Positions 25,915 through 34,610 of a stretch of DNA of 64,000 nucleotides are shown in pieces. The stretch lies in NCBI RefSeq assembly GCF_018614585.1, contig NZ_JAGGOI010000022.1, positions 78,732 through 142,731 on the forward strand, written 5' to 3'. The notes below the pieces were generated by a model. The model made no database searches. It saw only the letters and a list, made by a program, of their open reading frames with translations, and was not told the DNA's origin. Position 1 is the stretch's first letter. Every line of letters starts with the position of its first letter. The position numbers and the translations under genes are program-made. The stretch comes from Streptomyces sp. ISL-1 (GTDB lineage Bacteria; Actinomycetota; Actinomycetes; Streptomycetales; Streptomycetaceae).

Positions 25915-28050
25915 CTACCGCCTCGGCAACGACCGCTTCAGGAAGTCCACCTGAAGCAGCAGCAGATTCTCCGCGATCTGCTCCTGCGGCGTCATATGCG
26001 TCACCCCGCTCAGCGGCAGCACCTCATGCGCCCGCCCTGCCGCCAGCAACGCTGACGAGAGCCGCAGCGTATGTGCCGCCACCACATTGTCGTCCGCCAG
26101 ACCATGGATGATCATCAGCGGCCTGGCCGGATTCTCCAGCGCGGTCAACCCGTCTTCCGTGACAAGCGAGTTGGCCGCGTACGCCTCGGGCCGCTCAGCC
26201 GGATCGCCCAGGTACCGCTCCGTGTAGTGCGTGTCGTACATCCGGAGATCCGAGACCGGCGCGCCCGCGACCGCCGCGTGGAAGACGTCCGGGCGGCGCA
26301 GCACCGCCATCGCCGCCAGGTAACCGCCGTACGACCAGCCGCGGATCCCCACCCGGCCGAGGTCCAGCGGGAACGCTCCGGCCAGCGCGTGCAGTGCCTC
26401 GATCTGGTCGTCGAGGGTGAGCGGGAAGTTGTCCTTGATCGCCTTCTCCCAGCCGGGGGAGCGGCCGGGCGTGCCCCGGCCGTCCGCCACGATCACCGCG
26501 AAGCCCTGGTCGGCGAACCACTGCGAGGTGAGGTATGGATTCTGCGCGGCGAACACACGCTGGCCGTGCGGACCCCCGTAGGGATCCATCAGCACCGGCA
26601 GCGGTCCGTCGGACTCCTGGTAGCCCTCGGGAAGCAGCACGCCGCACGGAATCCGCAGAGCGCCCGCCTCGCAGAGCCGCACCCGGGCAGTCAGCACCGG
26701 CCGCTCCGCGTACGAGGCGACGGTCGCGACCGGCTTGCCTTCCCGCAGCACCTGCACGGACGCGCCGCTGACCTCCGTGCGCGACGAGGCCAGCACCGTG
26801 ACCCGGCCGGAGCGCACGGCCGAGTGCACCCCGGGGCCCTCCGAGACGCGCTCGATCCCCAGCTCGTTGACCCGGTACACATGGATTTCGCCGATCTCCG
26901 GATCCGTCGCCTCCTCGCCCGCCGCCGCGGACACCAGCACATCGCTCTCGCCGATGTCCAGCACCGCCCGCAGCTGCAACTGGCCCCCGGTCAGCGCCCG
27001 GTCGCCCACCGCGAGCACCCGCGCGCCGCCCTCGTCCGCGATCCGTACAAGCCGCCCGTCCGGCGCCCAGGCCGGCACCCCGGGGAAAAGATCGAGCCAT
27101 ACCCGATCCTCGTCGACATGCACCGTCCGGGTCACGCCCGTCTCTGTGTCCACCGCGAGATAGAGCTGCGTGCGCTGGTCACGAGACTGTACGAGCAGCA
27201 GCGGGGCGCCCGCCGCCGACCAGTGCACCCGGGCCAGATACGGGTACCGGGACCGGTCCCAGCCCACTTCCCTGCGCTCCCCGTCCAGGGTGACCAGATA
27301 CAGCCGCACCTGCGCGTTGGGTGTCCCGGCCGCCGGATAGGCGACCTGCTCCGGCTCCCGGTCCGGATGCGCGGGATCGGAGATCCACCAGCGCCGCACC
27401 TCCCGCTCGTCGACCCGGGCGACCAGCAGGCGGTCCGACTCCGGCGACCACCAAAAGCCCCGCGAGCGGTCCATCTCCTCGGCCGCGATGAACTCCGCGA
27501 GCCCGTACGTGGTGTGCTCGTCGTCCGGCTCGGCCAGCGCCCGGTCCTCCTCGCCCTCCGCACCGGTCACCCGCAGCGCGCCCCGCGCCACATACGCGAT
27601 GTGCCGGCCGTCGGGGGAGGGCCGCGGGTCGATCACCGGGCCGGGCACGGGCAGTTCGCGCGCGGTCCCGGCCCGCAGCTCCGCCGCGAAAAGCCGCCCG
27701 GAGAGCGTGAACGCCGCCAACTCGACGGCCTGGTCCACCGCATAGCCGACGATGCCCGCAGACCCCTCACGGCTGCGCTCCCGCCGGGCCCGCTCCTGCG
27801 CGGACAGCGTCTCCTCCGCCCCGCCCGTCAGCGCGCCCGGATCCGCGGCCAGCCGCTCCTGCGGCCGGCGTGCCTCGCTGTCGAGATCGAGCACCCAGAG
27901 CCGTCCCGCCCGGTCGGTCCCGGAGGCCGACCTGAGGAACACCACCCGGGATCCGTCCGGCGACACAGTGAAGGCGCGTGGGGCGCCGAGCGTGAAGCGC
28001 TGGGTCCTGGCGAACTGACGCGGGAAGGAGAGCTGCAGCCTCATGGTCAT
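25915..28050 (-). CDS. S9 family prolyl oligopeptidase / dipeptidyl-peptidase IV-like
   Basis: A 711-residue serine peptidase without an obvious signal peptide. Residues 1-440 form the DPP4 beta-propeller region, followed by an alpha/beta-hydrolase domain. The catalytic triad is Ser573 in GWSYGGY, Asp653 in HGLADDN and His685 in GVTHMTP. The entrance-loop acidic pair is likely AAEEMDRSRGFWW. Such enzymes trim peptides after proline or alanine, which fits a role with peptide uptake nearby (inference). Two ATGs (MTMRL) are possible starts; the upstream one is used. It is divergent from a small membrane-protein gene. Confidence 0.9.
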   Translation of the reverse strand: MTMRLQLSFPRQFARTQRFTLGAPRAFTVSPDGSRVVFLRSASGTDRAGRLWVLDLDSEARRPQERLAADPGALTGGAEETLSAQERARRERSREGSAGIVGYAVDQAVELAAFTLSGRLFAAELRAGTARELPVPGPVIDPRPSPDGRHIAYVARGALRVTGAEGEEDRALAEPDDEHTTYGLAEFIAAEEMDRSRGFWWSPESDRLLVARVDEREVRRWWISDPAHPDREPEQVAYPAAGTPNAQVRLYLVTLDGERREVGWDRSRYPYLARVHWSAAGAPLLLVQSRDQRTQLYLAVDTETGVTRTVHVDEDRVWLDLFPGVPAWAPDGRLVRIADEGGARVLAVGDRALTGGQLQLRAVLDIGESDVLVSAAAGEEATDPEIGEIHVYRVNELGIERVSEGPGVHSAVRSGRVTVLASSRTEVSGASVQVLREGKPVATVASYAERPVLTARVRLCEAGALRIPCGVLLPEGYQESDGPLPVLMDPYGGPHGQRVFAAQNPYLTSQWFADQGFAVIVADGRGTPGRSPGWEKAIKDNFPLTLDDQIEALHALAGAFPLDLGRVGIRGWSYGGYLAAMAVLRRPDVFHAAVAGAPVSDLRMYDTHYTERYLGDPAERPEAYAANSLVTEDGLTALENPARPLMIIHGLADDNVVAAHTLRLSSALLAAGRAHEVLPLSGVTHMTPQEQIAENLLLLQVDFLKRSLPRR

Positions 28051-28206
28051 GCGACCGAACCTAGCGCTCGTGCGCCCCCATGTGCTGCTGTGCACCGATC
28101 GATGCGTTGGTACGGATAGTTATGATCCGTAGCGCAAGGTGGGTATGACCACCCTGGCACATGCAACCTGCCCGTCCCGACCGAATATCTGTGGAGGTGA
28201 ACCGCC

Positions 28207-28401
28207 GTGGCACTCTCGATTTCGGCGGTGGTGCTGCTGGCGATCGTCGTCTTCCTGCTGGTCCGGAAATCCGGGCTGAAAGGTGGGCATGCGGCGGTCT
28301 GCGTGTTGCTCGGGTTCTATCTCGCAAGCTCGTCCATCGCCCCCACGATCAACGAACTGACCACCAACGTGGCCGGGATGATCGGGGGCATCAAGTTCTA
28401 G
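28207..28401 (+). CDS. Small conserved membrane protein upstream of mshB
   Basis: A 64-residue protein with an N-terminal helix (ISAVVLLAIVVFLLV) and a second hydrophobic stretch (AAVCVLLGFYLASSSIAP). The GTG start is preceded by GGAGGTGA, essentially a perfect ribosome site. The function is unknown. It lies 31 bases before mshB in the same direction, probably one transcript. Confidence 0.8.
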   Translation: MALSISAVVLLAIVVFLLVRKSGLKGGHAAVCVLLGFYLASSSIAPTINELTTNVAGMIGGIKF

Positions 28402-28432
28402 CGCCGCGGGCCCGGACTCGTAGGGTGTCCGC

Positions 28433-29323
28433 ATGAAGGATCTCCCCGCCCGTCGTCTGCTCCTGGTGCATGCGCACCCGGACGACGAGTCGATCAACAA
28501 CGGCGCGACGATGGCCCTGTACGCGGCCTCCGGCGCCCAGGTCACCCTGGTGACCTGCACCCTCGGGGAGGAGGGCGAGGTCATTCCGCCGGACCTCGCC
28601 CACCTCGCGCCCGACCGAGAGGACCGTCTGGGGCCCCATCGGGTCGGCGAACTGGCCGCCGCGATGAAGGAGCTGGGCGTCACCGATCACCGCTTCCTGG
28701 GCGGCCCGGGCCGGTTCAGGGACTCCGGGATGATGGGCGTCCCGCAGAACCGCCGCCGGCGCGCGTTCTGGAACACCGACGTGGACGACGCCGTCCCCTA
28801 CCTTGTCGAGATCATCCGTTCCGTGTGTCCCCAGGTGCTCGTGACGTACGACCCGGGTGGCGGTTACGGACATCCCGACCACATCCAGGCCCATCGGGTC
28901 GCTATGCGCGCCGCCGAGCTGGCCGCCGAGCGCGCCTTCCGGCGCGACCTGGGCGCTCCGCACGCCATCGCCAAGATCTACTGGAACCGGATGCCGCGCT
29001 CCGTGGCCGAGGAGGGCTTCGCCCGGCTGCGCGCTGCGGGCGGAGCGGACTTCCCGGGCATCGCCGAGATCGACGACATCCCGGGTGTAGTGGACGCTTC
29101 CGAGATCACTACGGAGATCGACGGCACGGCGTACGCGCAGCGGAAGACGGCGGCGATGCGCGCCCATGCGACCCAAATCGACGTGGACGGCCCCTTCTTC
29201 GCACTCTCCAACCATCTGGGGCAGCCGATCTTCGCGACGGAGTACTACCAGTTGGTGCGGGGCGAGCCGGGCGCGCCGCCCGGAGAGCGTGAACACGATC
29301 TCTTCGCGGGAGTTGCGGCGTGA
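28433..29323 (+). CDS. mshB: N-acetyl-1-D-myo-inositol-2-amino-2-deoxy-alpha-D-glucopyranoside deacetylase
   Basis: A 296-residue zinc deacetylase of the LmbE/PIG-L family, catalysing the second dedicated step of mycothiol synthesis (GlcNAc-Ins to GlcN-Ins). The AHPDDE motif at 14-19 supplies zinc ligands and the catalytic Asp, and GYGHPDHIQ provides the third ligand His. The length and the C-terminal FFALSNHLGQPIFATEYYQL are typical of MshB. The gene sits in the same neighbourhood in S. coelicolor. It is followed by a membrane protein gene on the same strand. Confidence 0.93.
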   Translation: MKDLPARRLLLVHAHPDDESINNGATMALYAASGAQVTLVTCTLGEEGEVIPPDLAHLAPDREDRLGPHRVGELAAAMKELGVTDHRFLGGPGRFRDSGMMGVPQNRRRRAFWNTDVDDAVPYLVEIIRSVCPQVLVTYDPGGGYGHPDHIQAHRVAMRAAELAAERAFRRDLGAPHAIAKIYWNRMPRSVAEEGFARLRAAGGADFPGIAEIDDIPGVVDASEITTEIDGTAYAQRKTAAMRAHATQIDVDGPFFALSNHLGQPIFATEYYQLVRGEPGAPPGEREHDLFAGVAA

Positions 29324-29385
29324 GCGGCAGTCGCGGCATGAGCGGGAGTTGCGGGATGTCAGGAGTTGCGGCATGAGTGGACACG
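29318..29385 (+). repeat. Degenerate short tandem repeats around the mshB stop and next start
   Basis: The motif GAGTTGCGGCRTGAG recurs about four times with changes (GGAGTTGCGGCGTGAGCGG, GTCGCGGCATGAGCGG, GAGTTGCGGGATGTCAG, GAGTTGCGGCATGAGTGG). Each unit carries an ATG or GTG followed by a stop-like TGA, so the ribosome-loading region of the next gene has been reduplicated. Confidence 0.6.
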
Positions 29386-29783
29386 ACGTACCCGGCTACT
29401 GGCTCACCCAGTCGCCGAAGCCCGGCAGGATCGCCGCCTACCTCGGTCTCGCCGTGCTCGGCGCGCTCGTCGGCTTCGCGGGCTCCCTGGTCCAAGGTGC
29501 CTGGTTCCCGGGCGGGTTGGTGCTCGCGCTGCTCGCCGCGGCGGGGCTGTTCTACGGCTCCCTGCGGGCGACCGGGACACAGCTCGGCGTCGTCGCGCCC
29601 GCCGTGGGCTGGCTGGCCGCGATCGTGCTGCTGAGCATCGGACGCCCCGAGGGCGACGGGGCGTTCTCCGCCGGGATCGGACCCCTTGTCTACATGCTCG
29701 GCGGGATGGCGGTGGCTGTGATGTGCGCCACCATGACGCGGCCGCCGCAACCGGGCGGTGGGCCCGGCCGACTTGGCAAGTAG
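29373..29783 (+). CDS. DUF6113-type conserved membrane protein
   Basis: A 136-residue protein with four hydrophobic helices (AYLGLAVLGALVGFAGSL, GLVLALLAAAGLFYGSL, LGVVAPAVGWLAAIVLLSIG, LVYMLGGMAVAVMCATM) and a short Pro/Gly tail. It follows mshB in Streptomyces; the function is unknown. The ATG is the last of several repeated ATGs and is the only one in frame with the helices. Confidence 0.75.
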   Translation: MSGHDVPGYWLTQSPKPGRIAAYLGLAVLGALVGFAGSLVQGAWFPGGLVLALLAAAGLFYGSLRATGTQLGVVAPAVGWLAAIVLLSIGRPEGDGAFSAGIGPLVYMLGGMAVAVMCATMTRPPQPGGGPGRLGK

Positions 29784-30018
29784 GGCCGTGGGGGACCCCC
29801 CGGTAGGCAGCAGGCAGGACGGGCCCTATGGTGGGTCGCCCCTAGGGGGTGGGAAGCAACTGAACTGACCATGCCCGTACGGTCGGCGGAATGTCGCTTT
29901 CCACAGTCCCGGGGCGTCTGTCTTCGGCGGCCAGTATGGTGGTGCGCGCCGCCGAGCCGCCCGCAGCAGTTGCTATCCAGTAAGAAACGGGCGGCGAAGC
30001 CAACCGGGAGAACCTGCT

Positions 30019-32265
30019 TTGAGTCGTGAAACTGACAGTTCGTCCTCCGGCCCCCAGGCGGGCGGTGGAGCCGCGTACCCCTCGGGAACACCGCCGTACG
30101 GATCCCGCCAGTATCCGTCGCTGCATCCGACGCAGGACGCTCCGGACGAGACCGGCGCGGCTCCCGAGCCGCAGCCGGACGAGCCCAGGACCGAGACCAC
30201 GTTGACCACCCGCATCCGGATCAACATCCCGGGTTCGCGGCCGATTCCGCCGGTCGTCATGCGTACGCCGATGAGTGAGGTGGACGCGGCTTCGTCCGGC
30301 GGCTCCACGGGCGCGTCTTCGAGCGGCTCCACGGGCGGGCCCTCGGGCGGGCGGGACAGCGAGCGTACGGGCAGCACACCGCGGCCCGACATGGCACAGG
30401 ACGCCGCGGCGGCGGAGCCGCAGGCCGAGGAGAAGCCGCCGACGAGCGACTGGTTCGCGCCGCGCAAGTCGTCCGGCACGAACGGGGCGGGTCTGTCGGC
30501 TTCGGCCGGCCCCGCGGGTCCCTCCGCGCCTGCCGGTCCTTCTGCGCCGCCGACGGCTTCGGGCCCGCGTCCGGGGGCCGCGAGCGGCGGCGGTCCCGGG
30601 TCCGGTCTCCCGTACCTCTCGGACAGCCCGCAGCAGTCCGGCCCCGCCCAGGGCGGACCGGGTGCGCCCCGTCCCACCAGCTCGCTGAGCGACCTCGCGG
30701 CGGACATCGGCGGCACGGCATCCGGTACGAGCGGATTCGCTCCCGGCAACGAAACCCCTCCGCTGGGCGTACGGCCGCCCGGCGGGCCGACGGCGGGACC
30801 GGTGACCGGCAGCATGCCGTTCCGCCCGCGTCCGGGAGGATCCGGTCCGGGTGGTCCCGGCGCGCCAGGGCGCGGCCAGGGCGGCCCCGCCGGTCCCGGA
30901 CAGGCACCCGCGCGTCCGGGCCTCGGCGCTGCCGGTTTCCCTGGTCAGGGACCTGGCTCCGGCGGACCCCGGATGTCCGACGACACCGCCGTGCTGACTC
31001 CGCAGCAGCCCGCCGGTCCCGCGCCCGATCCCGCGGTCGGCCATGTCTCCGGTGACACGCTCACCAGCGGCATCCCCGTCGTGCCCCCGGAGCACCGCGC
31101 GCCCTCGCCGTTCCCGCCGCTCGGCGCCCCGCAGCACGGCCCCGGCACCGGACCGAACCCCCTCCTGCAGTTCCCCGGCCCGCAGGACGAGGGCGACTTC
31201 TCCGCACCGGAGTTCCCCGGCGGCCCGGGCGGCGGTCCCGGCGGCCCCGTGGTGCCCGCCCCTCGCCCCGCCGCGGCCAGGCCGGCCCCGGCCCCCGCGC
31301 CCCGCTCCGCGCCCGCCAAGAAGGGCCGCTCCAAGCTGGTGCTCGCCGGCGCCGGAGTGGTCGCCCTGCTCGGCATCGCGTACGGCGCGGGACTGCTGAT
31401 GAACCACTCCGACGTACCGAAGAGCACCACCGTCCTCGGCGTCGACATCGGCGGCGGCACCAAGGAGGACGCGGTCAGCAAGCTCGACGGCGCCCTCGGC
31501 AAGCGCGCCGCCACTCCTCTCCAGCTCACGGTCGGCGGCAAGAAGGAGCAGCTCGCCCCGGACAAGGCCGGACTCTCCCTGGACAGTCAGGAGACCGTCC
31601 GCAAGGCCTCGGGCAGCGACTACAACCCCGTTTCGGTGATCGGCTCCCTCTTCGGTGCCGAACGCGTCTCCGAACCGGTGATCCTGGTCGACGAGGAGAA
31701 GCTGGGCGTCGCGCTCACCGACCTCGCCGGCGTCTCGGGTTCGGCCACCGAGGGCACGATCAAGTTCGAGCCGGGCAAGCCCGTCGCCGTACCGGGCAAG
31801 GCGGGCCTGGCGCTGGACGTCGGCCGCTCCATGATCTCGGTGAAGGACGCCTACCGTGCCCAGGTCGAGACGGGCAGGCCGAACATCGTCGAGCTGCCCG
31901 TCGCCACCCGCGGGCCGACCATCAGCCAGAGCGAGCTCGATCGCGCGATGAAGGAGTTCGCCGAGCCCGCGATGTCCGACCTGGTCACGATCAAGGCGGG
32001 CGGCAAGCAGATCCAGTTCGGCCCTGCCAGGTCGCTGCCGAAGATCCTTTCCATGAAGGCGATCGACGGCAAGCTTGTCGAGGTCTACGACAAGAAGGCG
32101 ATCGAAGAGCTGCTGGACGGTGTCTTCGAGGGCGTCCTGATCACCAAGGGCGACGGCAAGCAGCACCAGCTCACCGCGGACGACGTCGCCCAGGCCATGG
32201 GCACGGCGCTGCGCGGCAAGACAGCGGCTGAGCGCACCGCCACGATCGAGCTCAACCCGAGCTAG
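30019..32265 (+). CDS. Large membrane protein: disordered Pro/Gly-rich cytoplasmic region, one TM, extracellular PG_binding_4-like domains
   Basis: A 748-residue protein. Residues 1-435 are low-complexity, rich in Pro, Gly, Ser and Ala. A basic KKGRSK precedes a single TM at about 440-460 (LVLAGAGVVALLGIAYGAGLL). The 290 outside residues contain repeats of the type TTVLGVDIGGGTKEDAVSKL and a second part beginning TISQSELDRAMKEFA, matching the PG_binding_4 domain that usually precedes VanW or L,D-transpeptidase domains, but no catalytic domain follows. A role in cell-wall recognition is inferred. The TTG start has GGGAG eight bases upstream. Confidence 0.75.
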   Translation: MSRETDSSSSGPQAGGGAAYPSGTPPYGSRQYPSLHPTQDAPDETGAAPEPQPDEPRTETTLTTRIRINIPGSRPIPPVVMRTPMSEVDAASSGGSTGASSSGSTGGPSGGRDSERTGSTPRPDMAQDAAAAEPQAEEKPPTSDWFAPRKSSGTNGAGLSASAGPAGPSAPAGPSAPPTASGPRPGAASGGGPGSGLPYLSDSPQQSGPAQGGPGAPRPTSSLSDLAADIGGTASGTSGFAPGNETPPLGVRPPGGPTAGPVTGSMPFRPRPGGSGPGGPGAPGRGQGGPAGPGQAPARPGLGAAGFPGQGPGSGGPRMSDDTAVLTPQQPAGPAPDPAVGHVSGDTLTSGIPVVPPEHRAPSPFPPLGAPQHGPGTGPNPLLQFPGPQDEGDFSAPEFPGGPGGGPGGPVVPAPRPAAARPAPAPAPRSAPAKKGRSKLVLAGAGVVALLGIAYGAGLLMNHSDVPKSTTVLGVDIGGGTKEDAVSKLDGALGKRAATPLQLTVGGKKEQLAPDKAGLSLDSQETVRKASGSDYNPVSVIGSLFGAERVSEPVILVDEEKLGVALTDLAGVSGSATEGTIKFEPGKPVAVPGKAGLALDVGRSMISVKDAYRAQVETGRPNIVELPVATRGPTISQSELDRAMKEFAEPAMSDLVTIKAGGKQIQFGPARSLPKILSMKAIDGKLVEVYDKKAIEELLDGVFEGVLITKGDGKQHQLTADDVAQAMGTALRGKTAAERTATIELNPS

Positions 32266-32290
32266 CGGCACGGCCGACCGCCGTCGTCTC

Positions 32291-32330
32291 TGACAGAGCC
32301 CCTGCCCGGGACCGGGCAGGGGCTCTGTCA
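32291..32330 (+). terminator. Strong hairpin terminator
   Basis: A perfect 18-bp stem (32291-32308 with 32313-32330) with a GGAC loop, 25 bases after the stop of the large membrane protein. Confidence 0.92.
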
Positions 32331-32350
32331 CGCCGGGGGCTGCGAAGCGG

Positions 32351-32422
32351 GTCTGCCCACCGGTCTGTCCACCGGTCCGCCCACTGGCCTGTCCACCGGT
32401 CTGTCCATCGGTCTGACCTCGC
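32351..32422 (+). repeat. 12-nt tandem repeats upstream of recQ
   Basis: Five close copies of GTCTGTCCACCG (variants GTCTGCCCACCG, GTCCGCCCACTG, GCCTGTCCACCG, GTCTGTCCATCG) and a degenerate sixth end 25 bases before the recQ start. They would lie in the recQ promoter or leader. Confidence 0.85.
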
Positions 32423-32447
32423 CTCGTCAGCCTCATACAATCGCCGG

Positions 32448-34310
32448 ATGAGCGCTCCCGACCTCGACACCCCGCCCGAGGCGAGTGACGCGCTGCGGGT
32501 GCTGCATCGCGTCTTCGGCTATGACTCCTTCCGGGGAAGTCAGCAGGAGATCATCGAGCATGTCGTCGCAGGTGGCGACGGGCTCGTGCTGATGCCGACC
32601 GGTGGCGGCAAGTCGCTCTGCTACCAGATCCCCGCGCTTGTGCGAAAGGGCGTCGGAGTCGTCGTTTCGCCGCTCATCGCGCTCATGCAGGACCAGGTCG
32701 ACGCGCTGAGGGCGCTCGGCGTGCGGGCGGGATTTCTCAATTCCACGCAGGATTTCGACGAGCGCCGGCTCGTGGAGGCCGAGTTTCTGGCCGGGGAGCT
32801 GGATCTGCTCTATCTCGCGCCGGAGCGGCTGCGCGTCGAGTCGACCGTGCGGTTGTTGGAGCGCGGCACCATCTCGCTGTTCGCCATCGACGAGGCGCAC
32901 TGTGTGGCCCAGTGGGGGCACGACTTCCGGCCCGACTACCTTGCTCTGTCCGCGCTGCACGAGCGCTGGCCGGATGTGCCGCGGATCGCGCTGACCGCTA
33001 CCGCCACAGAGGCCACCCACGCCGAGATCGCGTCCCGGCTGAAGCTGCAGGATGCCCGGCACTTCGTGGCCAGCTTCGACCGGCCGAATATTCAGTACCG
33101 GATCGTGTCGAAGGACGACCCCAAGCGGCAGTTGCTCACGCTCCTGCGTGCCGAGCACGGCGGCGACGCGGGGATTGTCTACTGCCTGTCCCGCGCTTCC
33201 GTGGAGAAGACCGCCGAGTTCCTGGTGAAGAACGGGATCGAGGCGCTGCCGTACCACGCCGGGCTCGACAGCCGTGTGAGAGCCGAGAACCAGGCGCGCT
33301 TTCTCCGGGAGGACGGGCTGGTGATGGTGGCGACCATCGCCTTCGGGATGGGGATCGACAAGCCCGATGTGCGCTTCGTCTGCCATCTCGACCTGCCCAA
33401 GTCCCTGGAGGGGTACTACCAGGAAACCGGGCGGGCCGGGCGCGACGGGATGCCGTCCACGGCCTGGCTGGCGTACGGGCTGCAGGACGTGGTGCAGCAG
33501 CGGAAGATGATCGAGGGCTCCGAGGGGGACGAGGCGCATCGGCGACGGCTCTCCGCGCACGTAGACGCCATGCTCGCGCTGTGCGAGACGGTCGAATGCC
33601 GGCGCGTACAACTCCTCGCCTACTTCGGGGAGGAGAGCACCAAGTGCGGCAACTGCGATACGTGCCTGACGCCCCCGGAGTCCTGGGACGGCACCGTCGT
33701 CGCGCAGAAGCTCCTGTCGACGGTCGTCCGGCTCAAGCGCGAACGCGGCCAGAAGTTCGGCGCGGGTCAGGTCACGGACATTCTGCTGGGCCGTAAGACG
33801 GCCAAGGTCATCCAGTTCGATCACGACGCGCTGAGTGTCTTCGGTATCGGTGCGGAGCTACGCGAGGCCGAATGGCGCGGTGTCGTACGGCAGTTGCTGG
33901 CGCAGGGTCTCATCGCGGTCGAGGGCGACTACGGGACGCTCGTACTCACCGAGACGAGTGGTGAGGTGTTGGGCGGGCAGCGCGCCGTCTCGCTGCGGCG
34001 CGAGCCCGAGAAGAAGCCGGCGGCGCGGACCGAGAAGACGCCCAGGCAGCGAGCCGCCGTCGATCTGCCCGAAGGGACCCTGCCCGTCTTCGAGGCGCTC
34101 CGCGCCTGGCGGGCCGCAACTGCGAAAGAGCAGGGCGTGCCCGCCTACGTCGTCTTCCACGACGCGACGCTCCGCGAGATCGCGGTCACCTCTCCATCGA
34201 CCCTCGCGGAGCTCGGCACGGTGAACGGGGTCGGCGAGAACAAGCTGGCGAAGTACGGGCAGCCGATCCTGGACACCCTCGCTGAGGTGACGAACGACCT
34301 GTCCGACTAG
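32448..34310 (+). CDS. recQ: ATP-dependent DNA helicase RecQ
   Basis: A 620-residue 3'-5' superfamily 2 helicase for recombination and repair. Motif I is PTGGGKS at 50-56, motif II is DEAH in FAIDEAHCVAQWGHDF, and motif VI is QETGRAGRDG. A RecQ zinc-binding cysteine set lies at about 378-406 (CETVEC, then CGNCDTC), followed by a winged-helix RQC region. The C-terminal 80 residues form an HRDC domain (VFEALRAWRAATAKEQGVPAY). The ATG is the first codon of the conserved protein. Confidence 0.95.
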   Translation: MSAPDLDTPPEASDALRVLHRVFGYDSFRGSQQEIIEHVVAGGDGLVLMPTGGGKSLCYQIPALVRKGVGVVVSPLIALMQDQVDALRALGVRAGFLNSTQDFDERRLVEAEFLAGELDLLYLAPERLRVESTVRLLERGTISLFAIDEAHCVAQWGHDFRPDYLALSALHERWPDVPRIALTATATEATHAEIASRLKLQDARHFVASFDRPNIQYRIVSKDDPKRQLLTLLRAEHGGDAGIVYCLSRASVEKTAEFLVKNGIEALPYHAGLDSRVRAENQARFLREDGLVMVATIAFGMGIDKPDVRFVCHLDLPKSLEGYYQETGRAGRDGMPSTAWLAYGLQDVVQQRKMIEGSEGDEAHRRRLSAHVDAMLALCETVECRRVQLLAYFGEESTKCGNCDTCLTPPESWDGTVVAQKLLSTVVRLKRERGQKFGAGQVTDILLGRKTAKVIQFDHDALSVFGIGAELREAEWRGVVRQLLAQGLIAVEGDYGTLVLTETSGEVLGGQRAVSLRREPEKKPAARTEKTPRQRAAVDLPEGTLPVFEALRAWRAATAKEQGVPAYVVFHDATLREIAVTSPSTLAELGTVNGVGENKLAKYGQPILDTLAEVTNDLSD

Positions 34311-34610
34311 CGGCCCCTCCTCATGGCCCTGAACTCTGCACAGGCGGTAGGCAGCGGGAGCGCCGCATGGCGGGAAGTGGACCGTTGAACTGGCTGCGGC
34401 ACGGGGCCGCGGCCGGGCATGCAGGTGGCTTGGGGCCCCGGAGCGTCCGCTGTCGCGGGCTCCGTCCGCGACACCGAGAACCCCCATTGCCGCCGTGGTC
34501 TTCGCCCCCGCCGCCTGGACAATCCTTCGTCACGGCGGTCGAGGCCGGCGCCCTCGACCGTAGCTCGTGCGGCGTGAAGTCGTGTCGGCGCGCGAGTGTG
34601 ACACGGGGAC
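34311..34610. other. Convergent intergenic region, no supported gene
   Basis: Between recQ and the converging transglutaminase-like gene. A plus-strand frame from 34367 (MAGSGPLNWLRHG...) has GGGAG at fair spacing but turns into Arg/Pro-rich low-quality sequence and overlaps the opposite gene, so I do not call it. No clear terminator stem is visible. Confidence 0.4.

Noticed and set aside
29842..32436. 864-codon minus-strand frame opposite the large membrane protein
   Set aside because: No domain and Arg/Gly-rich noise; the plus-strand frame has a TM, PG_binding_4-like domains, a ribosome site and a terminator.
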